A DNA stretch of 64,000 nucleotides. Source: Siderastrea siderea. Its lineage: Eukaryota > Cnidaria > Anthozoa > Scleractinia > Rhizangiidae. Every line of letters starts with the position of its first letter. Within the stretch, counting starts at the first letter, position 1. The stretch covers positions 36,370,301 through 36,434,300 of the forward strand of contig OZ034969.1 of assembly GCA_964030785.1 (NCBI GenBank), read 5' to 3'. The position numbers and the translations under genes are program-made. The notes under the pieces are model-generated. The model saw nothing but the letters and a program-made list of their open reading frames with translations, was not told where the DNA came from and searched no databases. This document shows positions 41,703-52,364 of the stretch, piece after piece.

Positions 41703-42379
41703 TGTTAGTTTGAAACGCCATTTTATTGTTTGTACTTAAGTTCATTGATCAGCATGCCTTATCGTTTACGTTTTAGTTAATATTTACTTAAGATCACGTT
41801 TTTTGGTTACCGTAATTATTGCGAAATTGTTATATAATCTAGTCGTTATTTGCTCTCGGATTACACGCTTACTTTAGGCTGGCTAAGACATTAGTTGCTA
41901 GTTAGAGATCCTGTCCTACACGAGTTCACGCTACGCTACGCTATTTTCAAGTATTTCAGGAGCTTGACCAAAGTAAGTCGTTGTCCAGTTATTTGTTATG
42001 TTATAAGGTCTAATTAGTCGTTCTGTTTAGTTGTATTTAGTTTTATTTCAAGGTGATTTCAGAAGATTTCCTCGGTTAGTGTTCTTATTGCGTTACAAAA
42101 GGAATCTTTGTGATTGCCTTTTAGTTCGAACCACAACATAACCACGCAAATCGCTGTCTTTACTACCGCATAACCACCGCTACGTATCGCTACCTGGTAA
42201 TCGCATCGCTACCTTCGTGTACCTTTAAGAAATCTATGGAATAAACATTGTTGGATTAATTGAGTCCTGGCTTACTGTTTCCGTCAAGTTTAATACTACA
42301 CGTGGGTCTTGTGCGTTCGTTCACGCTCCTAAATTCATGCTACTACATGACGCTACCCTGTGACTCTTTGGAGGTCACA
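41703..42379 (+). repeat. 3' LTR of the BEL/Pao element
   Basis: 677 bp, same length as the 5' LTR with three substitutions. AATAAA lies at 42240-42245. It is followed by ACTCC, the right target duplication (42380-42384). Confidence 0.95.
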
Positions 42380-42384
42380 ACTCC

Positions 42385-42830
42385 AAATTGATAAACTATC
42401 AAAATTTCTGCAGCAATTAGTTACATTGTTCTCCTGATGGAGGTTAACACCGGTAAAAATGTTCTTATGTAAATTGTATTTTCGAAGACCTTTGCATATC
42501 GTGGTTAGTTTTACAATTTTGTTTACTGACGTGTTATCCTGTATTTGTTCTCTATATCTCTGAAAACAACCAAACGAGAATCACCTTTAAACGACATAAT
42601 TGTAGAAAATCGAACACATTCTAGTAATGTTACAGAGTTATAGTGAAAAAAATCAGATAAGTGGTTTCTATCTCGTCAAAATGAGTGAATGATTCTAAGA
42701 TCGTCGCATGTATTGAAAATATTGTTTGTCTCTATGCCCAAATTTATACAGTGAGAGGTTTCGAAAGTGGAAACAAATCAAGAGGTCGGATGCCAAACTG
42801 AAGCCGCCCATAGATGGTTTTCCCGTTACT
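42385..42830. other. Non-coding stretch after the BEL element
   Basis: AT-rich; no gene, repeat or motif recognised. Confidence 0.4.
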
Positions 42831-42835
42831 CATTG

Positions 42836-42906
42836 CCGCCATGTTGGTGGACATAACCAAAAGGTTTGTCATCAGCTTCCTTTGTTCTGTCCACCAACAT
42901 GGCCGC
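42836..42906. repeat. Short inverted repeat with 18-bp arms
   Basis: GCCATGTTGGTGGAC near 42838 pairs with GTCCACCAACATGGC near 42888 around a ~35-base loop, a stem-loop that may be part of a small non-autonomous element. Confidence 0.7.
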
Positions 42907-43054
42907 CACACCATTGTCTTTTGCGTCTCCAGGGATTGGTTGCAAACCACCTATAGCAGCATATATTAGCATGGCCAAAAAAAATTGTCATATGATAAGT
43001 ATGAACCATAAAAGGTGAGAACTAAGGGTTTTCTGGAAAGTGAAAAAAAAATTT

Positions 43055-43170
43055 TGGGTTTATCAACTGAGTTGATAAGGAAAATTGGCCATCGTAAAGA
43101 AATTGAAAGCTGATGTTTTGAGTGTAAGACCTTCGCCAGAGCGAATCAAGAAATTGTGCGATGTAGTTGG
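43055..43170 (-). mobile_element. Penelope-like element tail fragment
   Basis: Read on the minus strand, TTCGCTCTGGCGAAGGTCTT, then ACATCAGCTTTCAA and TTATCAACTCAGTTGATAA, has the form of the terminal segment that follows GIY-YIG ORFs in cnidarian Penelope-like elements. There is no coding part. The call rests on recalled family features and should be treated as tentative. Confidence 0.4.
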
Positions 43171-43174
43171 TTTA

Positions 43175-43205
<31 letters not shown>

Positions 43206-44390
43206 GGTGGGAAAAGTTTGTACAGTCATTGCATTATCATTATTAAGAGTGGCTCTCTGTTAATATGAACAATCCGGTGACAAGACCAAAATTTCGAATT
43301 TCTTTGATTTAACCTTGAAGGCCATTTTGGCGTGACAGTCACTTTGTGTTCGATAAAATGAATAACTTATGATCGAAGTTCTTTGAAATTACGCTGCATT
43401 TTGAAAAGAAAACTCAAATAGAAGTGGAAGTAAACTTTGAAACACGGTATTTCAGGTTTGAAAAAACACTTGATGCCTTATTGCTATAGACAGTTTAGAA
43501 ATGACTACTCCCAACGTTTACACTGGACAATAAACAATCGCAGCATGTCAAAGTAAACACTAGTATTTTAACGCGCCATGCGTCATGTTAAAAACTGTTC
43601 GATTCGTACAATTAACCAAAATGAGCTTTAATTTGTTGGGGGGAAGACTTGTTACCTATCTACCTATGTATAAAGGCGCGATCAATTAATGAAATGTGGA
43701 AGGGACAGGGACATGGATCTCGACATTTGACCACAACCGTGCTGATTTATTGTAACGGTTGAATCCAAGTGCCTCATCGTTTTCCCGTTTCAAAATATGC
43801 ACTTATAACCACGGAATTGTCAAGAAACCTTGCAGAATGACCAAGGGTAATAATGCCTTAAAAATGTGGCTTGTTAAACTTCACTGTCCTTTGACGTGAC
43901 AACAGAGACGAATATGTACCATGTACATGACTGAGGGGTCAGGTGAGGGGATATTGCTAAAAAAAGGAAGAAGATCTGACTCTTTATGGAAGAACATTAC
44001 TTGTCAAATCACTAGGATATCTCAGCTGATTTTATTACTCTGCCTCAATACTCTCTGCTCCGGAGACAATCATTCAGCAAGTTCAAAATAAACTCCTCTT
44101 GTTTTGTGGAAAAACAAAAAGGATAAGATCAAAAGTGAGGTGCTCTATCTACCACTGTCAAAAAAAGGCTTAACGTTCCCATGCTTTGGTACAAAAGTGC
44201 TAATATGCAGATTGAGCCAAGCCTAAAAGCGGAGCTCCACTCTTTTTTATTGCTGGAACTTATTCATTTTTAAAGTAATTAACAAACAAAAAGAAAAAAT
44301 GAGGACAAACGTTCCCTCACTCGAGCTGCTGGAACGCAAGGGGGATCATGCTAACCACTTGACCAACCTGCCATGTCGTCAAATGCAGTC
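43175..44390. other. Intergenic stretch without recognised genes
   Basis: No coding frame above background, no clear repeat. Confidence 0.4.
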
Positions 44391-44399
44391 TTCGATTAA

Positions 44400-44925
44400 G
44401 ATAAACACGCGGGTGTTTTTCTGGGAAAATGTGTTCGACCGCCGCAATTCCATGGTTGTGGACAGCAAAAACCGGAAGGTACTAGCGCTGCTATGTTTGA
44501 GGTCAGGACTGCAGCAAAATGCTGCAAATTCAGCGATATGTTCTTCAACTCGATTCAATGTTATGCGAGTTACTGGATTACAATAAACACGGGAATTTTT
44601 TTGGGAAAATGTGTCAAACTGCCGCAAAATCTATTATTGTAGACAGAAAAAACCGGAGGGCACTAGCTCTGCTATGTTTAACGTCGGGACTTCGGCCAAA
44701 TGCTGCGAATTCAAGCGTTATGTACTTTCACTCGATTCGATGTTACGCGAGTTACCTGACATACGCGAGTTACGATAAACACGGGAGTTCTTCGTGCACA
44801 AATGTGTTCGGGCCGTCGCAAAAGCCATGGTTTTGGACAGAAAAAAATGAAGGCACTAGCTCCTGCTCTGTTTGGCGTAGGGACCGGTGCCAAATACTGC
44901 AAACTCAAGCGATGTGCTGACCTAG
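44400..44925. repeat. Three-copy tandem repeat, ~185-190-bp unit
   Basis: Units start near 44400, 44584 and 44777. Each has ATAAACACG.G..TT, AAATGTGT...C.GCCGCAA, GGACAGAAAAAACCGGAGGGCACTAG-like and GCTGCAAATTCA..CGATAT-like blocks. Copies have diverged substantially. Short frames on both strands follow the repeat. Confidence 0.8.
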
Positions 44926-45114
44926 TTTGCAGGATGGCAATTTGTTTTAATTGCCAATCAACGTGTAGATTTCAACGTCAAGGAGACTGATTTTGCTAGT
45001 CATACAAAGATAAATGCCATCGGCAGAGCTTGAACAGCCACTGAATAGAGAAAGAAAAGACGCTAAAATGAACTACAACCTTTCTCAAACACCTTTTCTT
45101 TGGGAATTAAAAAT

Positions 45115-45411
45115 TCTTCGTTATTAACAATTAAAAAAGAATAACCTTGCTCTTTTTCAAGTGGCCGTCAAGTGCTGCGGGGATCACTTTTAAGGACAAA
45201 GGTTCGTAGTCGGTTTCGTCTTGTTTACGCACGGAAGCAAAAAGCCTCTCGAGTACTTTATCCAACTCCTCAGGAAGAATCTTCTCAGTGTTTTTGTCCA
45301 GGCCATTTTAGTCACATCACTTCACAAAAACCTTCACCCACTGAATTGTGCTCTTTCTCGTGTCTAGGTTTTCTGCAGCGTCTTTTAATGCCGTGGCATC
45401 TTCATCCGTAA
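45115..45411 (-). pseudogene. Second Crypton-like tyrosine recombinase remnant
   Basis: Minus-strand reading from 45411 gives AENLDTRKSTIQWVKVFVK, a stop, NGLDKNTEKILPEELDKVLE, RLFASVRKQDETDYEPLSLK and AALDGHLKKSK. The block order (NT.KST..WV..F, then PEELDKVL, YEP.SLK and a ..L..HLK helix) matches the remnant at 6241-7140 and the N-terminal part of DUF3504/Crypton-type recombinases. In-frame stops show it is dead. It ends abruptly next to the start of the Penelope-like element at about 45430, suggesting that element inserted into it. Confidence 0.7.
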
Positions 45412-45441
45412 CATCAAGAAAAGTAGGATGATTTTTTAAAG

Positions 45442-46479
45442 TACCTTAACAACAATCGCCCTACTATCAAATTCATCAGTGAACGTTCAACAACCTCTAT
45501 CCCTTTTCTAGATGTGAACATTCAACTACACAATGGTAAAATCGAAACTGGCCTTTTTTGTAAACCTACGGATAAACACCAATATTTGCTACATTCCTCA
45601 AGTCACCCATATCACACAAAGAAGTCCATCCCCTACAGCCTAGCTCTTCGTTTACGTCGCATTTGCTCGACGGACGAATTCTTTGAACGCCGTTCAGCTG
45701 AACTTCAAACTTACTTAACCAAACGGGGATACAAACGGCGTTTTATTCAAGACCAGATCTCGAGAGAAAAACAGATACCTCGAAACGAAGGTTTAAAGGA
45801 ACAAAAACAAGCCTCAAAGGATACATCTGACCGAGTCCCTTTCATTATCACCTATAACCCAGCTTTACCCAACATTCAAGATATACTCCGCAAGAAACAA
45901 CCTATTCTACACTCCACAGAACGTTTGAAAAACATCTTCAATGAAGTTCTTGTCGTCGCTTTCCATCGTTCACCCAACCTTTGCGACCTACTCGTTCGCG
46001 CTAAACCAGCAAGAGCTAACAAGACACCCAAGCTCCCCGCTGGCACATTCCGCTGCAATTCAAAACATGGATGCCTCACCTGCCCATTTATTGAGGATGG
46101 AAGAACGTCATACACTTTTACTAACACAGGGGAAACAAGACAAATAAGACAACATATTACTTGTAATTCAACTAACTTAACATATATGATCGAATGTAAA
46201 AAGTGTAAGAAACAATACATAGGTGAAACTAAACGCACACTTCGTGAACGTTTTTCCGAACACAGACAAGCTACGAATAATCCCCTTCACGCTAACGCCG
46301 CAGCAGCCGTCCCTTCCCACTTCAATCTACCTGGCCACTCTATCACAGACATGGGTCTTATCCCACTTGAACTACAACCTACACCCAGTGCATCGCGCCG
46401 GAAAGCACGAGAAGCTTACCTCATACATAGAGGTCAAACCATATCACCAGACGGAATAAACCGACGGAATGAAAGTTGA
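45442..46479 (+). pseudogene. Penelope-like element, 5'-truncated: RT thumb region + intact GIY-YIG endonuclease
   Basis: The frame opens at about 45442 with YLNNNRPTIKFISERS and the FLDVNI motif of the RT C-terminal part, then HNGKIETGLFCKPTD and SIPYSLALRLRRICSTDEFF. The endonuclease follows with a CxxC-type cluster (CNSKHGCLTCPF), TYMIECKKCKKQYIGETK, LRERFSEHRQ and KAREAYLIHRGQTI, ending at 46479. The catalytic GIY-YIG core (Y.I.C..C..QYIGETK, Arg, Glu/His) is complete. The annotated 45514 start is GTG inside the frame, not a real start. The RT palm (YxDD) is absent, so the copy cannot move by itself. Confidence 0.9.
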
Positions 46480-46800
46480 TCACTCAAATCTAAACATTGT
46501 CCGTAATATATACATTATACCCTATACATATTTATAGCATGTTATCTAGTATTTTTCTTTTTTCTTTCTTTTTATTATTATTACATTTTTATTAATTGTC
46601 ATTTTTATTTTATTTTTTCTAAATTAGTTAATCATTTACCATTTGTGTATTTTCAAAATTCAAACTTTTGGAGCCGTTATAGTATTTTCCTTCAGAATAG
46701 CTCTGGCCCTGAGGAAGGTTAATTTTGTTAACCGAAATATTGGCCGTTAAATAAATCAGCCCTTTGCCGTAGAGCCAGCCTTGCATTCAGTTTTGTTCTA
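46480..46800 (+). mobile_element. 3' tail of the Penelope-like element
   Basis: T-rich sequence followed by CCCTGAGGAAGGTTAATTTT and GAAATATTGGCCGTTAAATA, the conserved tail signature that also appears in inverse at about 530-575. Confidence 0.65.
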
Positions 46801-46804
46801 TTAC

Positions 46805-47150
46805 ACCTCAAGTGACGTCTGGCTCCAGCATCTCCACCAGAGATCCGGCAAGACCGAACCAGTGTACTTTATTTACGCGTCGTGTGGACCTCTGCATCCA
46901 GAGGTTATATTAAAATTATATACTAAACAATGGTATGAAGTGTTATTCATATGATGGACAGCTTGCAGGAGACGTGTCAGGCGCAACATCCGTTTCCATG
47001 ACAACGATTGCTATTGACTTTTTTTCCAATTCGGATTGGTACCAGTTCAAGGAAAAATAGAGAAAACAAAACTTTTAAGCTTTCTTTAATCGCAAAACTT
47101 AGCATAACTTAGCATAAGAAACATCATTCTGGATATTAAGCCAACTATTT
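46805..47150. other. Non-coding stretch
   Basis: No recognised gene or repeat. Confidence 0.4.
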
Positions 47151-47151
47151 C

Positions 47152-47440
47152 ATGGCCACCACACTCTGGCGACTTATTGATGCTGCTATCGCTCCTGGCA
47201 TGCTGTGCAACATGCTGGCCTGGGTTATTACCTCAGATACCGAATATTGTCCTGAACGAGTCACCAATCTTCCCAATCATGTTTATTGCTGGATTCTCTC
47301 CCTGGGGCAGGATCTAATTCACTGTGTTACCCGAGGTCGTATCAAGGCTCCCAAGCATATACTTCTTCCAATGACTATCAAAAGTCTCACAGGGAATGCT
47401 GTGGTGGTCACTCTCCTGCATAGATTTCGTCAATGGAAGA
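47152..47440 (+). pseudogene. Unclassified transposon-associated ORF fragment
   Basis: A 106-codon frame (TTA/ATG-like start MATTLWRLIDAAIAPGMLCN) contains WVITSDTEYCPERVTNL, ILSLGQDLIHCVTRGRIKAP and LPMTIKSLTGNAVVVTLLHR. This resembles a repeated protein family that I recall from cnidarian genomes, where the next residues are normally RFGHG; here the frame diverges after HRF. It overlaps the antisense zinc-finger remnant. I cannot name the parent element; no catalytic residues are visible. Confidence 0.4.
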
Positions 47441-48478
47441 GCTCGAGACGTCAATTGCTGAGTAAGCTATAATCGTCTTACCTCGAGCACATATTTTGGT
47501 ATGGCGTTGAAAATTACAATCTTTTGTAAAGCGAGCTCTACAATGAGTGCATGCATAAGTACTGCTAACTTTGCGAGGTCTTTGATGCGGAACGCATGTC
47601 ATTATGGTCTTTAGCTTATCCGAACGGATTCCGTCTAAGGTGCCATGTCACGTCTTCATTCTTGCGCTCAGGCTCATAGACTCGGATAGCTAACCACTCT
47701 GTTGAACATTTTCCCTGACTGAGATATTTTTCAGCCTTATCTAGTTCATCTAACAAGGTTTTTGGCAATCTGAGCGCTTGAATACTTCGATCAGGTCGAG
47801 CCCCGCGATGCACAGCCTTGCAACACCAGAGACAAAGATTACCTTGATACGTATCAAGTGCGACCATAGACACGCCTTTTTTATGTTTATGCGCCTGTTT
47901 TATGTTTTTTTTATGTTTATGTTTATGCCCTGACAAGGGTTGCCGGTCAAGCACCACCTTCACATCAACATTAAAGAATTCAACAAAACCCCACTTCGTG
48001 TGAGGAAGGTCTATTTTACCAGATTCCAGTCGGCAATTTTCCTCTTCATTCGGCCAAGCCTTTGCCTCAGACATGTGATATATCAAAGGTGAGACATCAG
48101 ACTTTTTATAATATATAATTTCGGCTCCCGTTTCATGGTTATGAATCTTATACGAATATGTATGTCGTTGATAGAAAGAGGTCTGAACACTCTCTCGGAT
48201 CTTTTCCATCATCTTTTGGGTTAGATTTTCATACAGATTTTGAATGAATCGCCGATGAAAGAACGCCAGCTTGCTACCTTTTCTACACCCTCACGCTTAG
48301 CAACATCAAATAGATCTAAAATTTCATTCTGATAACTTGTAACATTTCTAATTCTCTGGGGACAAAATAGATCAAACTCCCTCAATAAGGCCCGTCTTTT
48401 TCTTTCCTTCCTCTTCCTTCGGTGATCTAAAGGCTTGTATCTTTGCAGAAGCAGGGGTGTCAGTAATCGCCTCTTCAC
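47408..48478 (-). pseudogene. Zinc-finger / DNA-polymerase-B-type transposon ORF remnant
   Basis: Three minus-strand frames form one broken protein. The first (48478-48221) is basic (RRKRKERKRRALL). The second, from before 48212 to 47616, holds FIQNLYENLTQKMMEKIRES, a region with GNLCLWCCKAVHRGARPDRS and WLAIRVYEPERKNEDVTWHL. The third (47602-47408) has a C2H2-like finger, YACTHCRARFTKDCNFQRHT with a following KIC. The C..C...F...CN.QRH pattern and context resemble N-terminal parts of protein-primed DNA polymerase B proteins of cnidarian selfish elements. That family assignment is from memory and no polymerase motif remains. Frameshifts at about 48215-48240 and about 47603-47615 inactivate it. 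Confidence 0.45.
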
Positions 48479-48484
48479 TACTTC

Positions 48485-49235
48485 AGATATAGGCTCATAA
48501 ATAACGTTCTTTACAACATCACGGAGAGGCTAATCTGGGTACATTTCTGCAAGTAGCTGGTCGCTATACTCATCCGTCTCTGCTGTTGTAAAATGTTTGT
48601 TGCTCCATACTTTATTTCACCCAACATTCAACAGAAGGCTTAATATCTCTAATAGGTTGTATTTACGGTCTCGGGGGAAACCCCTATGAGATAATATCTT
48701 TTCTTAATGTTCTAACATAACTCAAGCCGAAAACCCTATGCTTGATCTATTCAATATCCGTTTTAGTAAATATCACGAAACTTTTCATAGCTATAAACCC
48801 TTCGCTTTTACTTTATTTTGTCGAAGTAGTAAACCAAGAGTCAACCAAATACCAACTAAACTCGGCACATCTGAGCTGAGGCGCAAACGAGAAAAATAAG
48901 AGGCATGGAGCCAGATGGCAAAAGACGTTAACGCTGTTAACCCAGGGAAGAAGAAGACCATTGATAAGGTAATGTGAAATTGCACGGCCAATTTCACTTT
49001 TGAAAAAGAGGTTTCTTTAAAAGTTTAATCTTATTTTAGAAAAACCACTGCTCAAAAGTACTGAAGTGTTATTCTTGAGAAAAAACATCTTATATCTATA
49101 AATGGGGAGGCAAAGTTTAAAAGAATTCTCAGTTGTCTTTTCGGTGGAAGGCAAAATTACGAAATTTGCCTCAAAATTGGTCGGCACATTGCTAAATCTT
49201 ATCAACCATCAATGGAACAGAAACTGACGAGACTG
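48485..49235. other. Non-coding stretch before the second polycystin copy
   Basis: No exon equivalent to the GPS or GAIN exons of copy 1 was found here, only short frames. Confidence 0.5.
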
Positions 49236-49533
49236 AACACTAGCAATTTCACTAACAACGGAACCGACGACAATTAAACTAATTAGAGACGGATCGAAAC
49301 ACTGACCAATCATTGTTTTCAATCTTTACGTCCAATAAAATTACGGCTGAGGTAGTCAATCAGGTCAATTGCAAGAGACAGTAACACCATTACCTGATAA
49401 TACTATGTCTACTCAATCAATGCCACAAACAACAGTCGTGCTAATGACTTTTTAACGTGATCCATGAGACAGACTACTCCTGGGTTCAAAGCACTTCCTA
49501 AGTTAATAATAATCTCACGATTTTAATCTTCAG

Positions 49534-50765
49534 GTCCAAGATACAGAACCTCCAGTGATCCATCGTGCCACAGAATCAAAAGTTCACACATACGAGTTGA
49601 CCGTAAAGACTGGTGTCTGGCCAGGTGCAGGGACGACAGCTAATGTATCTTTTGTAATCTATGGAGTTGAAGGCAACAGCGGTACTCTAAAAATGCCTGA
49701 AACCTGTGGTAATGACTCTAAACAGAACTTCGTTCGCGGGTCCCAACAAAAGTTTTTGGTCATTTTGAAAAAAGACATTGGTGAAATTCCCTACGTGTTG
49801 GACATGACAACTACGGCAACGCCCCTTCATGGCACTTGGAGGAAATGCCTATTACAAATCCTAACTCTGAGGCTGTTGGAAGTTTGTATTCGAGACATGG
49901 CTAAGTCTAGAGGATGTGTCCTACTCCAGTGAGGTGCTTCAAAACCCTGCCTGTTCCGGTCCAAATGTAACAACCACAGCTTTGAGGGAAGTGTTTTCTA
50001 ATGGCCATCTCTGGTTGTCATTCATTACCAAGAGCCCAGGGGATTCTTTTACCAGAGTTCAAAGGATTTCGTCGTGTATTTGTCTGCTGTTTTGTACAAT
50101 GGCTGCCAATGCTGCATTCTATAACTGGGGGTCGCAATCACACCAGACCATCAACTTAGGACCACTTAAATTTTCTGCAAGACAGGCTATCGTCAGCATA
50201 CAAAGCACCCTTCTTATCTTGCCCCTGCACGTCGTCATTCTGTTGTTGAAGAAGAGCTCATCACGCTTGCAAGGAGACCATTCACGACGATGGCTGTGTT
50301 TGTTCTCATGACAAGTATTTTGTGTGCCTTGATTGCTGTCGCTTCAGTGGCCGTGACCATTGCCTACAGTCTCGCGTGGGGAAGTGAGAAAAGCCAAGAG
50401 TGGATTCGTCTGTCACCACCTCTTTCTTTCCAGACGTACTAATCGTGCGACCAAGCAAATGCCTCCTCCTTGCCTCCCTGACGGCGATGTTTTCAAAATA
50501 CAACGCGGAGAAAGTTTTTCCTAATCAGCAACGTGACAGTGAGTTGCCACGGAAGAAAATGACTGTACCTTCAATAAAGTCCAGAGAGGTATCAAAGCTA
50601 AAAATGCAGAGTGTTGCCAAGGCCAAACGTCTTTTGTCCATTACTCAAGGATGCTTCTACTCAGCATTTCTTGTGGTTCTTGGTGTGCTTTCGTATGGAA
50701 ACAGAGACTCTGCACGATACTTTTTATCTAAATCCCTTGACGATCACATTGGGACTTTTGAGAAG
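49534..50765 (+). pseudogene. Duplicate PLAT/membrane exon (copy of exon 8)
   Basis: The acceptor ATTTTAATCTTCAG and donor GTAATT are kept. The PLAT start (YELTVKTGVWPGAGTTANVS) is intact; then four frame disruptions break it into pieces, ending in SYGNRDSARYFLSKSLDDHI. At 50127-50131 it keeps the GGGGG run that copy 1 has shortened to four, which shows the ancestral frame there. Confidence 0.9.
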
Positions 50766-51047
50766 GTAATTTGAAAAGAACGCGTATTTTAGAGTCACCA
50801 CTAATTGTCATCAATTAACACAGAGCAACAGGACTTTCTCAAGTTTGCATTTGATGATATGTGCAGTTTGTAATAAAGATTGGATGGAATTCATAATATG
50901 AATTAACTAAGGTGAAAGTATTAGCTGAAATCTATTATTCATAAATTGAAGTATTTTATCAATAGCATCCTATAGACAGGATGGATATACATTTCGCAAT
51001 ACCTAGATATGCTACCACTGCTTATTAAATGTGAATTCCTTCGACAG

Positions 51048-51213
51048 GTAACAGATCCAAGGATGTTCTGGAATTGGTTGAATGAGACCCTAATTCCAAA
51101 TCTCTATTCTAGTCACTACCAATTTTCTTCCCAAGAGACTTCACGAGTGGGCGGCGAGTTCACGTCGACTGTGATTGGAATGCTAAGCTTACGTCAAATA
51201 AGAGCGAAAGAAG
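51048..51213 (+). pseudogene. Duplicate exon 9
   Basis: 166 nt, acceptor CCTTCGACAG, donor GTCAGT, fully open. It encodes VTDPRMFWNWLNETLIPNLY, ending in SLRQIRAKE. Substitutions relative to copy 1 are mostly conservative, so the duplicate may have been under constraint for a time. Confidence 0.88.
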
Positions 51214-51857
51214 GTCAGTGAATTTAGGTTACTGAGAGTCTTGAACCGAGTTATTAACATTTTCTATAGTGAAGGTAAGGCGTTTGTCATTTTCGGAGTT
51301 TGTTCAACTTTACTTAAACCGGCAGAATTGTTCCCCCTGCACGGTAATCTGTCATCATTGGTTGCGGCATTGGCGGAAAAGCTATCGTGACGCAAGAACT
51401 AAATTGCCTCTACAAGGCTAAAATGAGGCATTTTCTTAAACAAGAAAACCTGTGGTTAATTTGAAGTTAATTTGTGAGCCACTAGAATTAAACCTCCGAA
51501 TTCTCCTCACAAAAAATTCTATGCATTGTTAGAATTGTGTTACCTGTATCACCTCTGGGCTTGTGGAATGGTGATTCCCAACTAACTCGGTTGAAGTTAT
51601 GTAATGCAGTCAATTTAAGATAAGAACGTTTTCCTACTCAGTAGTTCTACCTACTTTTCCACTTGACATTTGTAATCTAGTTGATTAAACATAATGGAAA
51701 GGCAACGTTTCGTCTGGTTGTGTTAAATATTCTGGGAATTTATTCGGCAACATTACATGGCGTCAGTAGTCCAAAAAGTAACCTAAAACTTTCCATGATT
51801 TCGTACTTTTTGGCAACTGTCTTCTTTATTGTCAACCTTCACCAAGTTTCTTCGAAA

Positions 51858-52019
51858 ATGCCAACAGAGAGCACAGGCGCGAGCGCTAGCGATGTCGCAG
51901 AAGCAGCGGTTATTCAGTCTCTGTTGCAAGTTAAACCTCCCAAACCATTCGATTTTATGAAACATGAAGAGTGGCCTTGTTGGTTAAAAAGATTTCATCT
52001 TAGACATATTCAACGCTAA
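51858..52019 (+). pseudogene. Retrotransposon gag N-terminal fragment
   Basis: A short frame from ATG 51858 reads MPTESTGASASDVAEAAVIQ, then VKPPKPFDFMKHEEWPCWLK and ends after RFHLRHIQR. The P.PFDF...EEWP.W..RF motif is typical of the start of Gypsy-type gag proteins. The rest of the element is missing. It lies in the intron between duplicate exons 9 and 10. A stem-loop (AGACGGCC...GGCCGTCT, about 52224-52257) lies 200 bp downstream. Confidence 0.55.
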
Positions 52020-52364
52020 AAATACCGCTAATAATAACAACGTTAAAAACCACAGCGCAGGAAAATATGCTGTCAACCACATACACCTAGGCCTATCCCC
52101 AAGAATACAAAATTCACTAACACGCCACATGGACCCCTCCCGTCCCAATATGTATCATAAACATACCAATCAATCACCCGTGACCTTCAAGAACCTACCA
52201 AAGGAATGTAAGTAAGTAAACCTATAGACGGCCTCGCCCTACGGGGTACGGGCCGTCTAATAAGGCCACTCTTAACTAGGTCTAGGCTGTGTGATGCCGC
52301 CTGCTTTCCTTTCCGAATTCACTGAAGTCCTAAAAGATTTTACTTTTCTCTTTTTCTTTGTTAG

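Larger units (their letters stand above)
34645..42379 (+). mobile_element. BEL/Pao LTR retrotransposon, complete with LTRs and target duplication
   Basis: Two 677-bp LTRs (TGTTAG...GTCACA) enclose one long gag-pol reading frame. The insertion is bounded by ACTCC at 34640-34644 and 42380-42384, a 5-bp target duplication as expected for BEL/Pao. I count three substitutions between the LTRs, so insertion was recent. The frame encodes gag, zinc knuckles, protease, RT, RNase H, integrase and a DUF5641-like tail, the BEL/Pao order, with no envelope gene. Despite its youth the copy has a TGA between RNase H and integrase and altered residues at the protease and RT active sites. Confidence 0.97.
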
